From an uncultured Verrucomicrobiota bacterium (GTDB lineage: Bacteria; Verrucomicrobiota; Kiritimatiellia; RFP12; UBA1067), in contig CAMEZU010000052.1 of assembly GCA_945947925.1 (NCBI GenBank), positions 1 to 9,197 of the forward strand: 9,197 nucleotides of DNA, given 5' to 3'. The notes under the pieces were generated by a model that saw nothing but the letters and a program-made list of their open reading frames with translations, did not search any database and had not been told where the DNA came from. This document shows positions 1 to 5,731 of this stretch, one piece after another; within the stretch, counting starts at the first letter, position 1; each line of letters starts with the position of its first letter. The translations under genes were made by a program, and so were the position numbers.

Positions 1-1
1 C

Positions 2-55
2 GACGCGATTGCCTGCGCGGAGCTCGCGCTGCGTCTCGCGGCCGTTGTGCTATAA
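2..55 (+). CDS. C-terminal end of an upstream gene (partial)
   Basis: One frame is open from the left edge and ends at a TAA at 53-55. It encodes about 17 residues, ending in an Ala/Leu-rich stretch (ELALRLAAVVL). The tight packing of the rest of the window makes a gene ending here likely. The stop codon lies inside the -10 hexamer of the ybeY promoter. Too little is visible to name a product. Another frame could be the real one, or this could be non-coding. Confidence 0.4.
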   Translation, partial: DAIACAELALRLAAVVL

Positions 56-56
56 T
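48..56 (+). promoter_or_regulatory. Extended -10 promoter of ybeY
   Basis: The sequence TGCTATAAT is a perfect extended -10 element. The hexamer at 17-base spacing upstream (28-33, GCTGCG) bears no resemblance to TTGACA, so this would be an extended -10 promoter without a -35 box. Transcription would begin near position 63, leaving about five bases before the ybeY ATG at 68. The same nine-base pattern precedes hslO, metF, murF and the ABC ATPase gene. Confidence 0.75.
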
Positions 57-67
57 ACTAGCCACCT

Positions 68-523
68 ATGGCGAAATGCAGGATTGAAATTGACGGCATG
101 CTGCCGCGGTCCCTCGGACTGAAGAAGGCCGCGGTGAAGGCCGCTGCGGCGCTATTCGCGGACCGTTCCTCGGCCCGCATCGGCGTGCCGTTCCGCGCGG
201 TGACGGTCATTCTCCAGGACGACGCCTTTTCGGCGCAGACGCATGCGGCAATCAACGGGGCGGAGGGTCCGACGGACGTCACGACGCAGGCCTACGAGGC
301 GATGCCGCCCGAACCCGAGGGGGTCTACGGGGAGCTCTACGTCAACACGGACCAGGCGCTCCGCGCGGCCCCGAAGCGTGCGGGCTGGTCCCCGGCGAAG
401 GAGCTCCTGCTCTACATCGCCCACGGTATGGACCATTTGAGCGGGGCGGATGACCTGGAGCCCGCCGATTACGAACGGATGCGCCGGCGCGAACTCGCCT
501 GGCTCAAGGAAGTGGAGATCTGA
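68..523 (+). CDS. ybeY: YbeY-type endoribonuclease, rRNA maturation factor
   Basis: This 151-residue protein matches the YbeY/UPF0054 family of metal-dependent single-strand endoribonucleases that act in 16S rRNA 3' end maturation and ribosome quality control in the cytoplasm. The length is typical. The family blocks are present in order: an I-N-G then P-T-D-V block (residues 62-71), a G-E-L-Y-V-N strand in place of the usual G-D-I (88-93), and the metal-site helix H119-G-M-D-H123-L-S-G-A-D-D129. The usual motif is HGxLHLxGYDH, so two metal-binding histidines are kept and the third is Asp129; Leu is also replaced by Asp122 and Tyr by Ala127. An acidic residue at the third position also occurs in some Bacteroidota YbeY proteins, so activity is plausible. 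No Shine-Dalgarno site precedes the ATG, and the promoter lies just 11 bases before it. It is followed one base later by the exported-protein gene. Confidence 0.85.
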   Translation: MAKCRIEIDGMLPRSLGLKKAAVKAAAALFADRSSARIGVPFRAVTVILQDDAFSAQTHAAINGAEGPTDVTTQAYEAMPPEPEGVYGELYVNTDQALRAAPKRAGWSPAKELLLYIAHGMDHLSGADDLEPADYERMRRRELAWLKEVEI

Positions 524-524
524 G

Positions 525-1007
525 ATGAAGCGTTGTCTCGCCGCGCTGGCGTGTGCCGCCGTCCTCTTGTCCGCGTTCGGACAGGAGAATCCGTACGATT
601 ACGTCGAATACGACTATGAACACTGGTCCTTCAGCACGCAGGCGACGCTCGTCCTGCCGCAGGGCGGTGCGAAGCTGCACCGGCTCGGCGGGGCGACGGT
701 GCGCGTCGGCTACTACGTTGACGACGCCTGGATGCTCGAGGGCACGGCGTCCTGGCTGGAGGACGCGCCCGGACTCGGCGTCCACGGACTCTGGCACTGG
801 TGGCTCTATGAGCCGTTCGATCCGTTCTTCACGATCGGTGCCGACGGCTGGATCGACGGCGGGGTGGGGCCGTCCCTCGGCTGGGGCTGCTTCTGGCATT
901 TCGATGACAACTGGTCCCTCCGCGCGGATGCGAACGCCACGCTGGACATCGACGGCACCAACGAGATGATCTACACGTTCGCCCTCGGCCTCCAATACGC
1001 CTTCTGA
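525..1007 (+). CDS. Small exported outer-membrane beta-barrel-like protein
   Basis: The 160-residue product begins with a classic signal peptide: MKR, a hydrophobic Leu/Ala core, and a likely signal peptidase I cut after A-F-G (residue 19). The remainder is rich in Trp, Tyr, Gly and Asp. It shows alternating polar/hydrophobic strands and ends in a strand with a terminal aromatic residue (LGLQYAF), the usual mark of an outer-membrane beta-barrel recognised by the BAM complex. At about 141 mature residues it could form a small eight-strand barrel of the OmpA/OmpW size class, but I do not recognise a specific family. The start at 525 is chosen over an earlier in-frame ATG at 450 because it sits one base after the ybeY stop (TGAGATG), has a GGAG site at 514-517, and begins the signal peptide. 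It is probably cotranscribed with ybeY. Substrate or role is unknown. Confidence 0.75.
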   Translation: MKRCLAALACAAVLLSAFGQENPYDYVEYDYEHWSFSTQATLVLPQGGAKLHRLGGATVRVGYYVDDAWMLEGTASWLEDAPGLGVHGLWHWWLYEPFDPFFTIGADGWIDGGVGPSLGWGCFWHFDDNWSLRADANATLDIDGTNEMIYTFALGLQYAF

Positions 1008-1034
1008 AGGGATCGTCGAAAGGAAAAATCGTTG

Positions 1035-1045
1035 GGGACTGTCCC
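1035..1045. repeat. Short perfect palindrome GGGAC-T-GTCCC
   Basis: In the gap between the barrel gene and hslO lies an 11-base inverted repeat, five-base arms around a single T, preceded by TTG and followed by TGG. It is outside any gene and directly upstream of the terminator hairpin. It may be an operator-like dyad or a remnant of a dispersed REP-type palindrome. From memory, similar GGGGACTGTCCCC palindromes recur in many environmental genomes carrying REP-associated transposases, but no second copy is visible in this window. Confidence 0.4.
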
Positions 1046-1060
1046 TGGTTAAAATCGACG

Positions 1061-1082
1061 CCGCCGCACGGCGGGGCTTTTT
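1061..1082 (+). terminator. Rho-independent terminator after the ybeY-barrel unit
   Basis: CCGCC (1061-1065) pairs with GGCGG (1070-1074) around a four-base loop, GCAC. After GGC comes a run of five T (1078-1082). The stem is short but entirely G:C. It lies 54 bases after the barrel-gene stop and just before the hslO promoter, where a terminator would be expected. An A-run at 1051-1054 on the other side means it could act weakly on the minus strand too, but no minus-strand gene is present. Confidence 0.65.
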
Positions 1083-1094
1083 GCGGGCGGATTG

Positions 1095-1103
1095 TGGTAT
1101 AAT
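1095..1103 (+). promoter_or_regulatory. Extended -10 promoter of hslO-alr
   Basis: TGGTATAAT matches the extended -10 pattern seen at the other units. No TTGACA-like -35 is present at the normal spacing, where the terminator tail sits instead. Transcription should start near 1110, giving a leader of about 22 bases before hslO. The leader contains the GAGGAG ribosome binding site (1119-1124) and an out-of-frame ATG at 1116. Confidence 0.75.
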
Positions 1104-1131
1104 ACGCGGACGGAAATGAGGAGTCTGGCGT

Positions 1132-1911
1132 ATGCTGAAGGATTGTCGAGAAGAGTGGTATGATTCCGAGAAGAAGGTCGCGGTGACGCTTGTCGACGTG
1201 ACGCGTGCGGCGCAGGCGCTGGCGCGGGGACATCTCTGCGGACCGACGGCGGCGCATTACCTGACCAAGGCCGTGGCCGCGGCGGCGTTGCTCGGCGCGG
1301 AGATGGAGGCCGAGGACGAGACGCTCATCATCCAGATGAAGTGTTCGGGTCCGCTCGGCGGCTTCAACGTCGAATGCACGGCTGCGGGCACGCTCCGCGG
1401 CTACACCGAGAAGAAGGTGCTCGACGCCTTCGACGGCATGGGCGTTCCCAAGGACAGTCTGGTGATTGGCGACAAGCAGCTGCAGGTCACCCGTTCGCGT
1501 CCCGGCCGCATTCTCTCTCAGGGCATCTCCAACTCGCTCGACGGCTATCTCGCGGGTTCGCTCCAGCGCAAGGCCTGCCTCTATCTCGAGGCGGTCGTGA
1601 ACGACGAAGTCGAAATCCTCGAGGCCCGCGGGGCCCTCGTCGAGGCACTGCCCGATTCCACGGCGTCCGTGACGGCCTTCGTTCCGGAGAAGCTTTCGGT
1701 CGCAAGCCGCAACATCCTCGATCAGCTCGGCCTCGGGAAGGCCGAGCTCCGCAAGACGACGCCGCTTTCCTTTGCCTGCCGCTGCTCGCCCGAGCGCGCC
1801 ATCGCGATGCTGAGCGCCCTGAGCGACGAGGAGAGGAAGACGCTCCCGCCGACGCTCGACATCACCTGCCACATGTGCGGCAAGATCTTCACCGTGAAGA
1901 CGGGAGCTTGA
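1132..1911 (+). CDS. hslO: Hsp33 redox-regulated chaperone
   Basis: This 259-residue protein is an Hsp33, the cytoplasmic holdase that is switched on by oxidative unfolding (for example hypochlorite or peroxide with heat). The C-terminal zinc switch is intact: C216-x-C218 and C246-x-x-C249, separated by 27 residues, as in the family signature. The N-terminal substrate-binding domain carries recognisable blocks such as the GALGGFNVEC-like stretch (about residues 73-82) and the G-x-I-S-N-S-L-D-G-Y-L-A-G-S segment (131-143). It is somewhat shorter than the roughly 290 residues of E. coli Hsp33. The start at 1132 is supported by GAGGAG seven bases upstream and a family-like N-terminus. It heads a unit with alr: stop and next start are separated by two bases (TGATCATG). 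Cys5, Cys36, Cys71, Cys82 and Cys149 are extra cysteines not part of the switch. Confidence 0.93.
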   Translation: MLKDCREEWYDSEKKVAVTLVDVTRAAQALARGHLCGPTAAHYLTKAVAAAALLGAEMEAEDETLIIQMKCSGPLGGFNVECTAAGTLRGYTEKKVLDAFDGMGVPKDSLVIGDKQLQVTRSRPGRILSQGISNSLDGYLAGSLQRKACLYLEAVVNDEVEILEARGALVEALPDSTASVTAFVPEKLSVASRNILDQLGLGKAELRKTTPLSFACRCSPERAIAMLSALSDEERKTLPPTLDITCHMCGKIFTVKTGA

Positions 1912-1913
1912 TC

Positions 1914-3041
1914 ATGAAGCGTCGGGTTGTCGTTGAGATCGATTTGCAGGCTTTGGTGCGGAACTATCGGAAGATCGCCGCGCATGTGAAGCCGATGGAC
2001 GTTCTGTGCGTGCTGAAGGCGAATGCGTACGGACTCGGGGTTGCGGCGTATGCGAAGGCGCTCGTCGAGGCGGGCTGCACGCAGTTCGGCGTCGCCGAGC
2101 CCTACGAGGCGCTCGAGCTCCTCAAGGTGCTGAAGGGACGCGCCGGCATCGAGGTCCAGATGCTCTCGTCCGTCCTGCCGGACGAGATCCCCGAGATGGT
2201 GAAGGCGGGGGTGATCCTGCCGATGACGGACCTCGCGGAGGCGAAGCTCGTGTCCGCGGCGGCGGTGAAGGCGAAGAGAACGGCGAAGGTCCACTTCAAG
2301 CTCGACACGGGCATGGGGCGTCTCGGGATCCTGGCGAAGGACGCACTCGGGACGATCCGCGCGGTGAAGGCGCTTCCGGGACTCGACTGCGAGGGCATCT
2401 TCTCGCATTGTCCGATGGCGTATGAGCCGAAGGATCCGTTCACGGCGAAGCAGATCAAGCTTTTCACGTCCATCGTCGCGGCGTGCGCGAAGGAGGGCAT
2501 CCGCTTCAAGAAGGTGCACATGGCGGCGTCGGATGCGATCAACAACTTTCCCGAGACGGCGAAGGCGCCGTTCACGCTGGTCCGCACGGGCATCAACCTG
2601 CACGGCAGCTTCGATCCGTACGGACGCAAGGCGCTGAAGGTTGAGCCGGTCCTCACGCTGAAGACGCGCGTCGCGCAGGTGCGCGAGCTCCCGGCGGGGA
2701 CGACGCTCGGCTACGGGCGGACCTGGTGTCTCAACGCGCCGGCAAAGGTGGCGACGATCTCGGCGGGCTATGCGGACGGACTGCCCCTCGCGCTCACGAA
2801 CCGCGGCTTCGTCTTCATCGGCGGGCGGCGCTGCAAGATTGTCGGCCGCATCTCGATGGACTACACGACGGTGGACGTCACGGACGTCCCCGGCGTGAAG
2901 GCCGGCGACGAGGTGATCTGCTTCGGCAAGTGCGGTCGCGACGCGATCACCCCCGATGACTGGGCCGCCCTGAAGGGCACCCACGCCTACGACATCATCT
3001 GCTCCCTCGGCACCCGCGTCCAGCGGGTCATCAAAGCCTAG
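1914..3041 (+). CDS. alr: Alanine racemase
   Basis: The 375-residue protein is a fold-type III PLP enzyme interconverting L- and D-alanine in the cytoplasm, supplying D-Ala for peptidoglycan. The PLP lysine is K35 in the motif VLKANAYGLG (33-42). The second catalytic base is Y286 in the G-Y-A-D-G motif (285-289). The substrate-pocket strand G-R-I-S-M-D (311-316) followed by T-T-V-D-V-T-D and the H-F-K-L-D-T-G-M-G-R-L-G segment (127-138) are also present. Length is typical. The start at 1914 has a GGAG site (1903-1906) inside the end of hslO, two bases after its stop, so the two are translationally close and cotranscribed. The reading frame is open far upstream (to 1341), but that part is only the shadow of hslO. 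The stop at 3039-3041 is followed within seven bases by the metF promoter. Confidence 0.95.
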   Translation: MKRRVVVEIDLQALVRNYRKIAAHVKPMDVLCVLKANAYGLGVAAYAKALVEAGCTQFGVAEPYEALELLKVLKGRAGIEVQMLSSVLPDEIPEMVKAGVILPMTDLAEAKLVSAAAVKAKRTAKVHFKLDTGMGRLGILAKDALGTIRAVKALPGLDCEGIFSHCPMAYEPKDPFTAKQIKLFTSIVAACAKEGIRFKKVHMAASDAINNFPETAKAPFTLVRTGINLHGSFDPYGRKALKVEPVLTLKTRVAQVRELPAGTTLGYGRTWCLNAPAKVATISAGYADGLPLALTNRGFVFIGGRRCKIVGRISMDYTTVDVTDVPGVKAGDEVICFGKCGRDAITPDDWAALKGTHAYDIICSLGTRVQRVIKA

Positions 3042-3047
3042 GTGATT

Positions 3048-3056
3048 TGCTATAAT
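3048..3056 (+). promoter_or_regulatory. Extended -10 promoter of the metF unit
   Basis: TGCTATAAT sits seven bases after the alr stop codon. No -35 box is apparent at the usual spacing, where the end of alr lies (3028-3033, TCATCA). The metF ATG follows only nine bases after the hexamer, so the predicted message would have two to three leader bases, essentially leaderless. Confidence 0.75.
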
Positions 3057-3065
3057 ATCGGGTCT

Positions 3066-3929
3066 ATGAAGATCAGGGATATCATTGCCTCGGGGAAGCC
3101 GTCGGTTTCCTTTGAAGTGTTTCCGCCGAAACAGGATGCGGCCTTCGAGCCGGTGAAGGAGGCGGTGACGCGGCTTTGCGCGGCGAAGCCGTCGTTCATG
3201 TCCGTCACCTACGGCGCGGCCGGGCGGGCGAACACGAACACGCTGTCGATTGCGAAGCACGTGCAGGACTGCGGCGTGACGGCGCTGGCGCATCTCACGT
3301 GCCTCACCTCGACGCGCGAGCGGATCCAGGAGGAGCTCGCGGCGCTGCGCGGGGCGGGGATCGAGAACATCCTCGCGCTGCGCGGGGACGTGCCGGTCAA
3401 TGCGACGGAGCCGCCGCCCGGGTGCTATGCGCACGCGTCGGATCTCGTGTCCGTCATCCGCGACGTCGGCGGCTTCTGCACGGGCGGTGCGTGCTATCCC
3501 GAGTGCCATCCCGACTGCGCGCATCTCGAGGACGACATCCGCAACCTCAGGCACAAGGTCGAGGCGGGCGTGGACTTCCTGACGACGCAGATGTTCTTCG
3601 ACAACAACGTCTTCTTCCATTACCTCTCGCGCCTCAGGTCCGCCGGCATCACGGTGCCGGTGATCGCGGGCATCATGCCGGTGACGAACGGGAAGCAGAT
3701 CGACCGCATCTGCAAGCTCTCGGGCACGTACCTGCCGCCGCGGTTCAGGTCCATCGTCGACCGGTTCGGCGACAACCCCGACCAGATGCTCGACGCGGGC
3801 ATCGCGTACGCGACGGAGCAGATCATCGACCTGATGGCGAACGGCGTCACGGCCGTCCACATCTACACGATGAACAAGCCGATCGTCGCCGAGCGCATCA
3901 TGGCGAACCTCGGCAGCATCGTCCGCTGA
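3066..3929 (+). CDS. metF: 5,10-methylenetetrahydrofolate reductase
   Basis: The 287-residue protein matches the bacterial MetF family, FAD flavoproteins that reduce methylene-THF to 5-methyl-THF for methionine synthesis. Visible landmarks are S-F-E17-V-F-P-P-K (the catalytic Glu strand), S-V-T-Y-G (46-50), A-H-L-T-C (75-79), L-A-L-R-G-D108 (the Asp that contacts the flavin), and T-T-Q175-M-F-F-D-N (173-180). Length is as in E. coli. The start at 3066 is preferred to a GTG at 3042 because the latter would run through the promoter and add residues absent from the family. There is no Shine-Dalgarno site before the ATG. It is followed two bases later by the MetH-reactivation-domain gene, which fits a shared role in the methyl branch of one-carbon metabolism. 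Confidence 0.95.
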   Translation: MKIRDIIASGKPSVSFEVFPPKQDAAFEPVKEAVTRLCAAKPSFMSVTYGAAGRANTNTLSIAKHVQDCGVTALAHLTCLTSTRERIQEELAALRGAGIENILALRGDVPVNATEPPPGCYAHASDLVSVIRDVGGFCTGGACYPECHPDCAHLEDDIRNLRHKVEAGVDFLTTQMFFDNNVFFHYLSRLRSAGITVPVIAGIMPVTNGKQIDRICKLSGTYLPPRFRSIVDRFGDNPDQMLDAGIAYATEQIIDLMANGVTAVHIYTMNKPIVAERIMANLGSIVR

Positions 3930-3931
3930 CC

Positions 3932-4516
3932 GTGTCCGCAGACCTGACAGTCGACCGCCGGAAGGTGCTCGCCTATCTGCGGATGGGCGGTGCGGAGCCG
4001 GACGCGGCGCTCACGGAGCGGCTCGACCGCGTCGGGAAGGCCGTTCTGGCGTCCGCGCGTCCCAAGGCCTACTGGCGGCTCGAGCCGGTCGTCTTTCACG
4101 GCGACGGCAGCTACGCGGTCGGTCCGCTCCTCCTGCGGAGCCGCGACCTCGCGCGCCATCTCGCGGGCTGCCGTCACGCCTATCTCTTCTGTGCGACGCT
4201 CGGGGCGGAGGTGGACGCCCTCGCGCGGCGGTATTCGCAGACGAGCGGGGCGGACGCGCTGATTGCGCAGGCGACGGGCGCAGCGCTGATCGAGGCGTGG
4301 TGCGACCGGTGCGAGGCCGATCTTCTCGCGGAGCCGGCGGTGGCGGGGGAGAGCCTCCGCTTCCGCTACGCCCCCGGCTACGGGGACCTGCCGCTCGAGA
4401 CGCAGCGCGAGCTCCTCGCGGTGCTGGACGCCTCCCGTCGGGCCGGCATCCTCCTTTCCCCGAACCTCCTGATGATTCCCTCGAAGTCGATCAGCGCCAT
4501 CATCGGCGTCGGATAA
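3932..4516 (+). CDS. Stand-alone MetH reactivation (AdoMet-binding) domain protein
   Basis: This 194-residue protein corresponds to the C-terminal activation domain of cobalamin-dependent methionine synthase (MetH), which binds S-adenosylmethionine and remethylates cob(II)alamin that has become inactive. Key signs are R145-Y-A-P-G-Y150, equivalent to the R-P-A-P-G-Y AdoMet-binding motif of E. coli MetH, then G-D-L-P-L-E-T-Q and the C-terminal M-I-P-S-K-S-I-S-A-I-I-G block (181-192). No homocysteine, folate or cobalamin domain is attached. Free-standing versions are known from Clostridia and Thermotogota. The GTG at 3932, two bases after the metF stop, is the best start; no good ribosome site is visible, so translation probably depends on coupling to metF. 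The rest of a split or truncated MetH should lie elsewhere in the genome. A corrinoid-protein reactivator with another partner is the alternative. Confidence 0.85.
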   Translation: MSADLTVDRRKVLAYLRMGGAEPDAALTERLDRVGKAVLASARPKAYWRLEPVVFHGDGSYAVGPLLLRSRDLARHLAGCRHAYLFCATLGAEVDALARRYSQTSGADALIAQATGAALIEAWCDRCEADLLAEPAVAGESLRFRYAPGYGDLPLETQRELLAVLDASRRAGILLSPNLLMIPSKSISAIIGVG

Positions 4517-4525
4517 TGGTATAAT
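4517..4525 (+). promoter_or_regulatory. Extended -10 promoter of murF
   Basis: TGGTATAAT begins on the base right after the TAA stop of the upstream gene. No -35-like box is visible (4497-4502, CCATCA). Transcription should start near 4532, leaving about 40 leader bases with a GAGGAG site (4554-4559) and an out-of-frame ATG at 4543. Confidence 0.7.
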
Positions 4526-4571
4526 AGGCGACAGGCGGGTAAATGCGCCGGAAGAGGAGTAGACGGACGAG

Positions 4572-5702
4572 ATGGATTTCTGCGGGGTGACGTTTGACAG
4601 CCGGCTGGTGAAGCCGGGCATGCTTTTCGTGGCGCTGAAGGGCGAGAAGTCAGATGGTCACGACTATATTCCGATGGCGCTCGAAAAGGGCGCGGCGGGG
4701 ATTGTCGACGGCTACGAGGAACTCGACCGCGTGGCGCGCGAGTACCGGCGGTCGCTCAAGGCGACGGTCGTGGGCGTCACGGGGTCGGCCGGCAAGACGA
4801 CGACGAAGGAGCTGGTGAAGGCATTCCTGTCGAAGGCCGGCAAGGTGCACGCGACCGAGGGGAACTTCAACAACCACATCGGGCTTCCGATCACGATTCT
4901 CAACTGTCCGAAGGACGCGGATTTCCTCGTCCTGGAGATGGGGACGAACCATCCGGGGGAGATCGCGCATCTCTGCGACGTCGCGGAGCCCGACTGCGGA
5001 CTCGTGACCAACGTCGGGACGGCCCATATCGAGTTCTTCGAGACGCAGGACGGCATTGCGCGCGAGAAGGGAACGCTGTTCGCCCGCGCGAAGGGCGCGT
5101 GCGTCGCCTCGTCCGAAAACGGCCGTCTCGGGATCCTCCGGGAACTGGCGGGCGATCGGCTCGTGTCCGTCGATCCGCATCCCGCGTGGCTGGCGGAGGC
5201 GCTCGCAGGGGTCCTGCCGGGGGCGCACAACGTCTCGAACGCGGCGCTGGCGTATGCCGTCGCCGAGCGGTTCGGCGTGACGCGCGCACAGGCGGTCGCA
5301 GCGCTCGCGGACTTCGCGCTTCCGGGGGCGCGCTGGCGCAAGGCGGAGAAGGACGGGGTCCGCTTCATCGACGACACCTACAACGCGAATCCGGACGCGA
5401 TGATCGCGGCGCTGGACACGTTTGCGGCGCTGTCCGTACCGGGGCGTCGCATCGCGGTGCTCGGGGACATGTTCGAGCTCGGTCCGGCGGCGGACGAGCT
5501 GCATCGGCGGGTCTTCGACCATGCGGCGGGCCTTGGTTTCGATGCGGTCGTCGCGGTGGGGGAGCGCTCGTCGCGGTGCCGGTGCACGGTTTCGTTCAAG
5601 ACGGTGGAAGACGCGAAGGCGGCGATCGGGACGGTGGTCTCGGCGGGGGACACGGTTCTCTTGAAGGCGTCGCACAGCATGAATTTGGGCAGCCTCATCT
5701 AG
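4572..5702 (+). CDS. murF: UDP-MurNAc-tripeptide--D-alanyl-D-alanine ligase (compact MurF)
   Basis: MurF joins D-Ala-D-Ala to the UDP-MurNAc tripeptide using ATP, the last cytoplasmic step of the muropeptide precursor. The 376 residues contain the Mur-ligase P-loop G-V-T-G-S-A-G-K-T-T-T (68-78), the N-F-N-N-H-I-G-L-P segment (98-106), L-E-M-G-T-N-H-P-G-E-I (121-131), T-N-V-G-T-A-H-I-E (146-154), the P-G-A-H-N-V-S-N-A motif (216-224) and the D-D-T-Y-N-A-N-P-D hinge (267-275), with V-L-G-D-M-F-E-L-G (296-304) in the C-terminal domain. The family usually has about 450 residues. Here the first 20 or so residues are missing, the region between about 175 and 215 is much shortened, and the C-terminus is trimmed (K-A-S-H-S-M, 365-370). 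All ATP and substrate motifs remain. The Shine-Dalgarno GAGGAG lies 12 bases before the ATG, rather far. Confidence 0.9.
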   Translation: MDFCGVTFDSRLVKPGMLFVALKGEKSDGHDYIPMALEKGAAGIVDGYEELDRVAREYRRSLKATVVGVTGSAGKTTTKELVKAFLSKAGKVHATEGNFNNHIGLPITILNCPKDADFLVLEMGTNHPGEIAHLCDVAEPDCGLVTNVGTAHIEFFETQDGIAREKGTLFARAKGACVASSENGRLGILRELAGDRLVSVDPHPAWLAEALAGVLPGAHNVSNAALAYAVAERFGVTRAQAVAALADFALPGARWRKAEKDGVRFIDDTYNANPDAMIAALDTFAALSVPGRRIAVLGDMFELGPAADELHRRVFDHAAGLGFDAVVAVGERSSRCRCTVSFKTVEDAKAAIGTVVSAGDTVLLKASHSMNLGSLI

Positions 5703-5712
5703 CCCGATTTTT
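5685..5712 (+). terminator. Possible terminator overlapping the end of murF
   Basis: TTGGGC (5685-5690) can pair with GCCCGA (5702-5707), including one T:G wobble, around an 11-base loop. Five T follow at once (5708-5712). The hairpin includes the murF stop codon, and its T run leads straight into the TG of the next promoter. The stem is modest, so termination would be partial at best. Confidence 0.4.
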
Positions 5713-5720
5713 GCTATAAT
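5712..5720 (+). promoter_or_regulatory. Extended -10 promoter of the Gld-type ABC operon
   Basis: TGCTATAAT lies ten bases after the murF stop. No -35 box is seen at 5692-5697 (GCCTCA). The ATG of the ATPase gene is 11 bases beyond the hexamer, predicting a leader of four or five bases with no ribosome binding site. Confidence 0.75.
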
Positions 5721-5731
5721 GTCTTCCTTAA

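Noticed and set aside
1341..1913. In-frame upstream extension of alr
   Set aside because: This part overlaps hslO in another frame and encodes an Arg-rich, domain-free stretch. The ATG at 1914 has a ribosome site and the family-typical N-terminus.
3012..3028. Perfect six-base hairpin (ACCCGC/GCGGGT, five-base loop) at the end of alr as a terminator
   Set aside because: It lies inside the coding sequence and no T run follows directly; the nearest T's are 18 bases further on, in the metF promoter. It could slow polymerase but does not qualify as a terminator.
3042..3065. GTG start for metF eight codons earlier
   Set aside because: It would place the coding sequence over the -10 promoter element and add residues not seen in the family. 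The ATG at 3066 fits better.
1722..3860. Long open frame of 712 codons on the minus strand
   Set aside because: It runs antisense across alr and metF, both with clear catalytic motifs. Its product is Arg/His/Asp-rich and low in recognisable domains, typical of the shadow frames of GC-rich genes.
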